A stretch of DNA of 64,000 nucleotides from Haematococcus lacustris (taxonomy: Eukaryota; Chlorophyta; Chlorophyceae; Chlamydomonadales; Haematococcaceae), in contig JASKMD010000009.1 of NCBI GenBank assembly GCA_030144725.1, positions 5,338,679 through 5,402,678 on the forward strand, read 5' to 3'. The translations under genes were made by a program, and so were the position numbers. Positions within the stretch are counted from its first letter, which is position 1. Every line of letters begins with the position of its first letter. The notes beneath the pieces were generated by a model. That model was not told the origin of the DNA and ran no database searches. It saw only the letters and a program-made list of their open reading frames with translations. This document shows positions 23,059 through 33,300 of the stretch, in pieces.

Positions 23059-26000
23059 TCACTTATTGCCAGCCACGCTGCTGCGTTGTGCACTGCTTCT
23101 GCCAGACTCTGATGTCAACCGCTCTCTGCCACGTGATTGCACAAGGGGCCCGGGGGTTGGGTGGGCTGCTGAGTTGTGGCCCGGCAGCATGGATGAGGCC
23201 CGTGACAGAATAGAGCTATGGCGAGCGAGCACCGGTGCTGCGGAGCTCAACCGCTGCACCAGCTTGTCTCGCTCCACCAACTCCTTGCGACGGGCCACAA
23301 AGCAGGTGAGGATTGCCTCCACTGCCTCCTGCAGTGCCCGTCAATGCAAAACATCGTATAAAAAGGAGCCATGCGTGGCGTGAGGATTGCTTTAGATATG
23401 CATTCAAAGTATGTGAGCCAGTCCTCAACTTTTGGCATGTGGGGGATGCCCCGTGGCGTCTGGTGGTGCTTGTGTCCTGGCTGTTCCCCGCTGCCCGCCA
23501 AGGAGTATCCAAATGAGAGCTACGCGACTCTACAAGACTGCTCACCTGAGTCCCAGAAACAAGAGTCTTCAGCACAGCAGTGTGCATCAGGAACTATTGA
23601 AAGCTATGAAAGCTTTCTTTGTGTCATACTAATGTCTACTGCCCCCCCAATAGGGTACCCACCATGACATGTGCACACCATGTGCACATGGGACCTGTTT
23701 CACTCACCCTCATCACATTCATGCTGTCCTGTACCATCGTAGCCCCCGACTGAGCAGATTGCAAACGGGCGGCCCTGTCTGCTTCTGCGATGGACTGCTC
23801 CAAACTCAACTTGGCCTGCAAATGACGAATGATGTAAAGGAGATGTTATGGCTACATGCAGGCTATCGCAACATCAGCAACTCACACCACACAGGTTTGA
23901 CAGCAGGAAGTCATCTGCACAAGGTCATCAGTAACTGACCTTGCGATGCATGGCTAGGTCTTGCTGAAGTTTGACAGCCTTCCACCGCCTGAAGGCGGTC
24001 TGGATAGTTATGGCAGCTGCTACTTGACGTTGCACGTCCTTGCGTATAGCATGGAGCTCTTGCCTGCATGACAGAATGTGCAAGCATAGCGAAAACATCA
24101 TGCATCAACAATTGTGCTTTATGCTTTAGCTCCAGCTCCAACCCCAGGACTGCCTCCTCATTGTAGTAAGAGAATGCCATGTGACCAGCCGGTATGCCCA
24201 CCATACCTCTGCTTCTGAGCCTTTGCCATGATAGTCTCAGCAGTGTTGCGAGCGGTAGCCTCGTCAGTCAACTGTGCCCGCAGTGTTGTGCAGTCGTGCA
24301 TTAGATTTTGAATGCGCTCCTCTTGCAACACAATTACAGCCTGCTGCTCCTCTGCCTGAGCCTTCCGCTGCAGCAGGCTGGACTGCAGGTCGCCGACCTG
24401 GACACAGATCATATGCCACACTCTGAAGCACATGCACACAACAGTGGCCATTGGCATCAGGGCCTAGCAAAAGACCCAGGAGACCTACCTCTGCTTGCAG
24501 GTTTGCTGAGACTTCCATTGCAGCTTGCAGCTGGTCAGTGAGCTGCCTGATGTCACCGTCTTTGCGCTGCACCACATCTGCATGCATGGAGGACATGGCA
24601 AACAGGATATGTCCGCATGTGTTGCTGTCAATACGTCGGTCAGTTGCATACTGGCTTCCATTGCTGGCTTCCCCAGGTTGCTTGGTAAGCTCACCTGACA
24701 GGGCTGAGTTCTGGGCAACAGCAAGTTCTTCGGCCTGCTTGCTGCATTCCAGTTCAGCTTGCAGTGCAGTGATTGCAGCCATATGGGTGTGGTCAGCCTG
24801 GTCCATTTGATTTTGAAGAGCTGCAATAGCAGACGCATGTGCTACGTCGTTGGCGGCTAGCTGCACACGCAGCCCCTCAGCTGTGGCTGTGCTGGCCGCG
24901 TTGGCTGCATCCAGGCGAGATTGCACTTCCGCAAGTGCTGCTGCACTAGCCTCGCTCCTTGCTGCCAATTCTGCTTGCAGCCCAGAGGCTTCAGCAGCAT
25001 GGGCATTGCTGTCAGCAGCACGGGCGCTCTGCACTGCAGCCAGCTCTGCTTGCAGCTCAGCAGCAGCAGCGGCATGCGTGCTGTTTGCTGTGTCTAGCTG
25101 TGCTTGTAGTACAGTAACAGCTGCTGTGTATGTGGTGTTTGCAGCAGCTTGTGCTGATTCCAACTCGGCTGCATGAGTGCTGATTACTGCAGCTAGCTGT
25201 GCTTCATGCTCGGCCACCGCAGTTGCGTGTGAGGTGTTTGCTGCAGCTAGTGCAGCTTGCATTTCGACAACAGTGGCTGCATGCGCACTGTTCACTGCAG
25301 ATAGCTGTGTTTGGTGTTCTACCACAGCAGCTGCATGTGTGCTGCTTGCTGCGGCAAGAGCAGCTCGTAGCTCAGCCACAGTAGCTTCATTGGCCAAGCT
25401 GATCTCAGAATGTCGGTTGCACAGTGCCTCCACTGCTTCTGCATGGTTGGTGTGGGCTGTGGATAGCTTGCCTTGGAGTTCTGCCTCAGCCATGGCATGC
25501 GCGCTGCTGGCTGCAACCGCTTCAGCTTGCAGGGTTTGGACCATGGCTTCCTTCTCCTTGCTGGACTGCAACAGCTGAGTCATGGCATCGGCGACGTGTT
25601 GCATCATATCACAGACGCACGCACACTTGCCGACCAAGGCTTCAGAAGTGATGTCGTACGCTGATGGGTGAGGCTGGAAAAGGCTGTCCACAGATCTCTG
25701 CAAAACAGTGGCGCACAGATCAGTGGCACACAGATTACCAGCAAGGCTTCAAGCTGGGGGGCCATCAGCTGCACAAGGCAAGACAGAGGTTGCACCGAGC
25801 AGCAGAGTTCAGGCGAGCATTGAGAGCCAGGCCCGCAAGCAGCCGGCGTTAAGCCTGTAGCTAATCGGGTTGAACAAAGCCATTAAGGCACAAAGCTGTC
25901 AGTCTTGGCAGGTAGACTTGTGGTCTTGAGGTTGAGATGTGTCACCGGGATGGATTTGTTTTCTGTAGCTTTCAAGGTGAGGTGGTTTCATAGTGGATGG

Positions 26001-29000
26001 AGATTACCCACATCTTTGCATGGAAATGATGTTGTGTGAGTGTTAGATCTAGGACCCAGAGCCAGGTGCCTGTCCAATACCACTGTATACTAGACCCCAC
26101 TGTTGCCAACTGCCTCTAGCATATTGGACTTCGACTTCTGACACGTCACGAGCCATACATACCTGAGGAGTTGAAGATGCCCTTCGTTTGCCTTCACTGG
26201 CAAAGGAACCTGCTGCCACTCCCAGTGCCCTGGGCAGCATGCTTGACCGTCTGCCGCCCAAGGAGGAATTAGCACCAGGATTGGACGCCTGAGCATCCGT
26301 GCAGTCTGGTGCTAGGCGCCCAATCAGGGGCTCTCCATCCTCGCCACTCAAAGGGGAGGCTGGGCACGAGCTCTGTTGATCATATGCAGGGTTCAGGGAG
26401 GTCTTGACAAGCGCACTGGCTACGCAGTGCAGCGAGTCCCTGGGTGGCGCGAGCTCATAGCTGCTGGGGATGCAGGGGGCTGCATCTGCTTGTGTGGTGC
26501 TCTGCGCGTCACATGCTGACATTCGGCGATCAGGAGTTCCAGGAGTGTCAGGAATGGAAGCAGCCTCTGACCCATCCGCTGTTGGACTGGCTGATCCTGG
26601 CTCTCCTGCAAAAAATCAATTGTAAAACCTGAATGAAACCCCCTACATAGTACACACAACATCTTCTACCATATAGCATGGTCACAGGCCAGTGGAAAAG
26701 TGGGCAAGCAAGCATGGGCATTGCAGGCAGGTAATTACTTATCAGACAGCTGAATCAGATGCAAGTGATGTAATACTTACCCACCTACTGCCACACCTGA
26801 GCTGCACAATGCTGCAGGAGGTGAGATGACACTGGAGATCTTCATTGCAGCGCCGCTGTCTGAAAGAGACCCAGCCATGGCTTGATGCAAATGCTTCAAG
26901 GAGGAGAGCACTTGCTTCTGAACAGCATGCAGTCTGTGCACTTGGTGGCTCAAACGCAGGTTGGCTGCTTGCAGAGTCAGTACCTCAGCCTGCAGCAACC
27001 ACAACCAGTCCACAATGTGATGCTCATTTCGCTTATGGAGCTGGCTAAGGCACAAACATAGCAACACATACCTGTGCTTGCTGCAGGTGGTGCAGTGTTG
27101 CTTGTTGCTCCCTGGCTGCTGTTTGTACATCACGTTGGTGCGAGGCTGACATGCTGGCCTGTGTTGACAGGAGGTCTGTCACCTGCAACGTAAAATGTGC
27201 TGGGGTTACGCAGTTGGCTTGTATTACAGGCTGCCGTGGCACTGCCATCTCCCTGCACATACAGCTCAGGGCCCGAGATTGGCAAGCACACCTGAGCTGT
27301 CAGCTTTGCCACAGCCGAGTAGTGCACCTCGGCCATGTTTGCATTCTTTTTCTGCAAGCAACACCCATGCGTAGAGGAAGTTAACATTTACTCCACCCAG
27401 CTTCGGGAAAGCCACGACTAAGCATGGAGTTGTTGAGTGTATTCACGCAGTTGCCACACTGTAGGAATGCCGCCAGCAAGCACAGCTTTACCTCCAGCTC
27501 CTGTACACGCGCTTCCAGCTCACTCCTCCTTGCTTGCTCAAGGCTAGCGACCTGCCGGACTCCAGCCAGCTCCTCAGCTGCTTTCATCTGAATTTCAGCC
27601 ACACGTTCCTCCCCCTCCTCCCGTAAAGCTGAAATCACAGCCTGGAGGCGCTCTTTCTCAGCATTCATCGCTTCCTGTACACATGTGCGCAAGTCCACAA
27701 CATGGCAAGGGGGCATCAGGCTATGCAAGTCAGAGCTTGTTTAGGTTTGACCATTCCCTCACCCTAAGACAACACATATCACCTCTCTGGTGGGTCAATG
27801 ATTTACGCAGGCACATATCAATACTGGCAGAGCTGAGGTTGAGTTATAATTGACATACTGCGCGCATGCAGCCAAAGCTCACGTGCAGGGCATCGCGCTC
27901 TTCCTCAGTGCGTAGCACTGCAACTTCCAGCTCAGAAGCCCGATCACGCTGGCTGTCCATTTGCACGAGTAGCTCAGAATGGAGAGTCCTGAAATCAACG
28001 CGCTCATTTACCTGCGCATGGCCCACCAGCACAGCATGCACAGAATGAAAGGCAGGTAACTTGCATGAGACTCCAGTCCGGGTGGTCGAGCATTAGTCAA
28101 GGTTAGCTGTGCCACTTACTCAGCTCACACAGGACCACTCACCACAGGCTTGTTCTTGACAAACATGGCCCGGGATCCAAACTGCAGGGATTGCAGAGAT
28201 TCATCCGCGTGCTCCCTTACGTCTGCCACGCATACCAACAAGGTGGTTTTGGCATTGCCTCCCAGTGACTCCTGCAGCAAGCAGCCCGCACAATGGTCAT
28301 CAACCAGACACCAGCTAGTAAACAGCTCTGTGGCTTCTCTTTAGCTGCCAACCTGGAGGAGACGGGTGAGCTTGCTGTCGCGAAAAGGGATGTGTCGCTC
28401 ATCGTTGGCACGTGCAGAAATGCACATCCCCAGGGCTGTGAGGCTTAGGTTGATGGACTTCGCCTCACTAGCTCGAAGTCCCACACTCCTGCTCTTCTTC
28501 AGCCGCTCACTGCCTACACCAAAACTGTCAGCGAGGCTGAAGTGGGCTGTGTCAAAGCATTTAACGTGCATGTGAGAAGGCAATGTATCAACGATGCTCA
28601 TGGCTGTTCCTGGTGCCATGCTTCACGTACCGGCTAAATCCACAAGATACAGCTTCCCCACTTTCACCTGTGAGCGCACAGCGAGGATGATTGCATGTGT
28701 GCAACAGAGAGCACATTGAACCTGCTGTGACAGGAACAGACAACTGATACTGGGCCTACTGATGATTGAGCATCCACCTTTTGTGACAAGACAGAGCTGT
28801 CCTTCTCGCCCCTCTTCACACTGGCTTTATCCTGAGGAGTGACATAGCGCTGGCTCTTAACCACAGTGACCATAACCACTGCATGGCTGCGGCTGCTGTG
28901 CGCATTAAGATGAGTGAAGGCGAATGACCTGCGCATGCATCAGACACAATACATGGATGGAAAAAGTAATGGTTGTGATGCTTGTGCTAGGGGCATGGCG

Positions 29001-30174
29001 ATGAGACGTCAGGCACTGGGTTTAAACAATGCCTGGTTCACAAAGCTACTGCTGCAAGACACCTGTTGCGTCACCTGTTGCGTTCACCAAGCTCCAAGTA
29101 ATGCAAGCACTCCTCCAGAGTTGTGACAGGCACTTCATGTGCACCAGCAACGAACACTCCATTGGTGGCGTCCTCACGGATGTGCAAGTTGTCTGACTCC
29201 GGGTGCAGCAAGTCCTGGATGAGCTCCATGTATATCTAAGCCAGGTAAGCACCAGAAAACTACATGAGTGTCTATGTTAAGTGCAATGGCAAGACTGGGG
29301 TGCATGCGCTGGCCCGCACCTGGATGTATGACATTGACACTGCATAGGCATGGAATGGGTCAGCGGCTGCTTTCTTAAATATCTCAGCAACACAGCGAGG
29401 GATCACGCCAATAGCTTGGGGCTCGATGTTCATAAGGGAATGAGTTTTGCCGGCGCCTGCATGTGCAAGGTTCAGTAGTGTGCATGCAAGATCAGCACTC
29501 CCTGCAACACTGCATTTAGGCCAGGCTGCATAATACCTGTCTGCCCATAAGCAAGGATCGTCCCATTGTATCCTTGCAAGACATCCTCCACAACATCTCT
29601 GACTTCATGGTACACGTCTTGCTGGGTGGTGTCGGCATCCAATACCTTGTCAAATTGGTAGGTGTTGAAAGGCACAATTGCATCCCTGTACCAATCAGTG
29701 TAGTCGCGCTCTCCACATGTTATATACCTTCCAGCTCGATGTGTGTGGCAGCATAGAACCACTCTGTGCAAGTCTGCGCAAGTCGAGGCTTGCACTCACG
29801 GCCGCGTGAGCGTCAGCTTTCCATTCCGCGCTTCTTGTAGGTCCAAGGACCCAGGATGCTCGGACGCGCGCAAGCAAGGTCGCACGCGCACGACGACCTG
29901 ACACGAGTGAACGAGGCAAGTTTTGACTGTATTTTGACGACTTGCGATAATCTTCGCGGGGCATTACCTTCACGCGTTCGGACTGATCAGTGAGAGGGTT
30001 GCGAGTTACGGACATCGGTGTAAGGTAGGGTGTTGCGGGCTGTGTAAGGGGGCGAGATGCTGGCTGTGGGGTGCTCATCCCATCATCTGCAATTGCTAGC
30101 CTAGGCTCAGGCGTGCCCAAGCTGAAGTTGGAGGTTGGTATTTTCGAGGTGGGGGTGGGGATTCTGGACCCCAT
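23059..30174 (-). CDS. Kinesin, N-terminal motor, long coiled-coil stalk and C-terminal IQ motif
   Basis: Twenty exons keep phase: 30174-29968, 29897-29800, 29685-29537, 29456-29320, 29235-29075, 28928-28778, 28667-28631, 28513-28353, 28271-28143, 28011-27883, 27674-27492, 27351-27292, 27182-27072, 26989-26785, 26605-26163, 25697-24489, 24397-24207, 24063-23940, 23815-23708 and 23328-23059; about 1,420 residues. The motor (about 70-410) has RVRP, the P-loop GQTGAGKT (149-156), GERNR, switch I NAHSSRSH, switch II VDLAGSER and the SKLTRLLQ motif, so ATP-driven microtubule movement is expected. The neck reads [16 protein letters not shown] Ser/Pro-rich linker (26605-26163) separates two coiled-coil blocks. 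One 1.2-kb exon encodes an 18-residue repeat of [17 protein letters not shown] type. [12 protein letters not shown], in exon 24063-23940, is an IQ motif, which suggests calmodulin or light-chain binding. The subfamily is uncertain; the neck resembles ungrouped ARK-type plant kinesins, but no armadillo repeats are seen. Confidence 0.94.
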
Positions 30175-30345
30175 TCGGGCGTCCTGGGAAGCTAAGTGCG
30201 GGTCAAGTTCGGCATGTAAACGGCAGCGTGAGGGAACGGGCGGTTTTGTCGCAACTAACCGACTGCACTGTACAACTGACTTTTCGAGGTAAAACGAGGT
30301 AAGCGGCCCCACTACAGGTGTGCGGTGTATAGTGGTCCATGGTGT
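30175..30345. promoter_or_regulatory. Shared promoter region between divergent kinesin and OTU genes
   Basis: Only 171 bases separate the two proposed start codons, which read outward on opposite strands. Both 5' untranslated regions and promoters must fit here or overlap the coding starts. No TATA box or other element is identified with confidence. Confidence 0.55.
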
Positions 30346-33300
30346 ATGGCCCCTAAACCGAAAAGCACCAAGAGCAGCAGCAGCAGCAATTCCAGCAAAG
30401 CGGGCAGTATCAAACCTTGTCAGGAGCAAGCCTCTGGAAGCAGCAAGAAGGAGAGCAAGGCTAAACAAGGGAAGCAAGCCAAACTTAAGTTCAAAGAAAG
30501 CTGCAACTGGGGCAAAGATGATCTAGAGGAGGAGCTAGCAGGTAAGCATGGTGGTAGAGTTATCTCACATGGTTGTGTGTTGAGATGTAGCATGGAGGCA
30601 CACCGGTTACATGCTTCCCTAAGCTACCTCCATGCAGCTCTGGGCTTACGGATTAAGCAGATCACTGCTGACGGCAACTGCTTCTTTCGAGCAGTGGGTG
30701 ACCAACTGAAAGGTGAGGTAGGGAAGCCAGCACCTCCCTCATCAGCCCACTAAGGCAGAACCAGGTCCCCTCACTAGGGACGGTGTTTTGTAAGTGTGGA
30801 GTTATGTTTTAATGCACATAGCATGGGCGCCTACCACCCACACTATTGCCTGACCCCTGCGACAGGGCTATAGCCTAGAGTTGGCATGGCAAACTCGCAC
30901 TCATTGTAAGCTGATGACAGCTAGTGGGGGGCACATTCTTCTGGGCATCAGCAGGCTGCTACTGCTGCTGCTAGCCGCTTGCACCTCAGCTCAGGGTACT
31001 CCTTGCCCTTGGGGTGGCATTGCCCTGGCTCATATTCATCATATTGCTCATAGGGAAACGGAGAACCTTTGATTCTACCACCGGGTAGGGCAGCCAGCCT
31101 TGCTCCCTGCGGCCCCTGATAATGTTGCTGTCAGAGGTGCTGGCGCTCAGGCGATGAAGGGCAGCACGTCCGCCTGCGTGCACTCATCGTGGACCACATG
31201 CGCCAACACCAGGATGACTTTGCCCCTTTTGTCGAGGTGAGTCATGCTCTCAGCAGGGCTCATGTTAGGTCAATAACCTTTAATAAAAACTTTAATCGTT
31301 ACAATCGGTTTAATCCGTCTGGCTCAGGCCAGCACCTTGGCCCTCAACCTTGAGCCTTCATTGCAGTCGAACACACTAATTGTGAACCACTACAAAACAG
31401 TGTCTTTGTCTGTGTGGAGCAGTGATGGGCGATTCGGAAAAGACGTATTACTCAGTGTAATAAAAGACATCAAAACAGAGATTTTTTATTACTTTTAATA
31501 TACAATTATTTATTATATTATCTAACATTTAATGTATAACTAAACTAAATCAGAAACATCGCAAAAAACTCCAATTGATTCTATTCAATTACAGCATACT
31601 CCCCTATAAATATCCCACATAGCCCCACACCCTAGCCCTAGTGGGTCAGCATGCAACAGGCCGGGCTATAGCCCAACACCCTAGCCCTAGTGGGTCAGCA
31701 TGCAACAGGCTGGGCTATAGCCCAACACCCTAGCCCTAATGGGTTAGCATGCTACAGGCTGGGCTGTGGCCCAACACCCTAGCCCTAATGGGTCAGCATG
31801 CAACAGGCTGGGCTGTAGCCCAACACCCTAGCCCTTATGGGTCAGCATGCTACGGTTACTGATCTCAACGCCTTCGTCATCGGCACTTGTTGCTACAGAG
31901 CGTTGGGACGCTATGTGGTTGTTCTGCGATAGATGTTCGGATGTGGTGGGCAGCCGCCCGCTTCGGGGTTTGCGGAAGATGGGATACATTGTTGGGGATA
32001 AGTAATAAGCGGAGTACCAGACGGGCGGTGGAGCTATTACCGATGTAATAAAGTTCACTCATCTTGAGGACGATTTTTTCGAGTTATTACCGTTTTTTGC
32101 GCTAGATTATTACCGACTTATTACATTATTACCCAATCGCCCATCACTGGTGTGGAGTTCCCATCGCATGGCATGCACATGGCCTATACATGGCATACAC
32201 ATGGTCACGGTCGCCTACCACATACAGCATTGCCTGCCCCCTTTGACAGGGCGATGCATAGAGTTGTCATGACAAAACATGCACGAAGCGTAAGCTGATG
32301 ACAGCTCAACAAAGGGGGCACACATTACAGCTTCAGGTGGGGGGGGGGGGGCACACACTACTGTGCCACGGCAGGCTGCTGCTGCTGGGCCTTGGGTGGC
32401 TTGTCTCGCAGCCGCTTGTACCCCAAGCCAGGGTACTCCTTGCCCTTGGCTGGCAGCGCTCCCTGGTCTGGCCAGAAGCACAGCTCCAGCAGCCGCCACT
32501 TTCTCTCCCCAATGCGCTGCATGTTCAATGCTGCATTGCAGTCCCTGTCTACCCACCTGCCTGGCTGCGGTGCTGGCTTGGCTTTGGCAGCCTTGCCCTG
32601 GGCCTTGTTGGGCTCAGCTGCCGGCTCAGCCTTGGTGCGCTTGCTGCGCTTGGCTGGCAGGGGAGTGCTGGGCCCAGGCTCTGAGGCTGCTGCCTGTGAG
32701 GCTTCCTGGCTGCTGCGTGGGGCCTGTGGGGGCTTGCGGGGGGCCACTACCGGGCACCACATCATACCCCGCACTGGCTGGTCACGCTGCTGGCTCCAGG
32801 CTGGGCGCACTAGGCGGTGTTCCACCTGCCCTGCTGGGGGCTTCCAGTCTGCAGGCCTGGGGGCCTTGCGCTTCTTTAGCCGGCTCTCACATGGCTGCTG
32901 GCCATTCACCGCTGAGCTGACCCGGCTGGTGCGTTGCTCATCCACAAGCACCACCCTGCCCCGCCGCTGGTCTGTGCCCCTGAGCCTGCACACCACCTTG
33001 CAGCAGGCACGCAGCACCGCATCAGCACCCCAGCCCCCCCTTGTGCCAATGCCCGCTGCTCCGAAGAACACCACCAGCTGTTTGGCACGCCCATGGCGCT
33101 CCATGGACACCTCAGCCATCTCCTCCTCCATCTGCAGCCATACACACAAGGCACTCACTCTCGCACTCCCAAAGGGCACTCCGAAGGGCACTTCCAAAGG
33201 TCACTTTCAAAGGCACTTCCAAACACTTTCAAGGCACTGGCTCAGGCCAGCATATGCAGGCACCAGGGTGAGCAATGCGTGCCTGAGGTGCACCTGCCTG

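Larger units (their letters stand above)
31325..33240 (-). mobile_element. Composite Fanzor-type transposon carrying a hAT insertion
   Basis: The terminus begins CAGCACCTTGGCCCTCAACC near 31329, is split at 31420 by a hAT element, resumes at 32150-32340, and leads into the most complete Fanzor-like reading frame (32358-33131, minus strand). Beyond 33140 the sequence changes to a dispersed repeat, so the 5' exons of the transposon gene are missing. The whole unit lies in intron 3 of the OTU gene, in opposite orientation to it. Confidence 0.8.

Noticed and set aside
22781..23383. A 200-codon plus-strand frame
   Set aside because: Antisense to the last kinesin exon, which has the coherent coding frame and splice acceptor.
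31624..31855. Five 49-bp tandem repeats considered as a CRISPR-like array
   Set aside because: The units are contiguous with no unique spacers and lie inside a hAT element in a eukaryotic genome.
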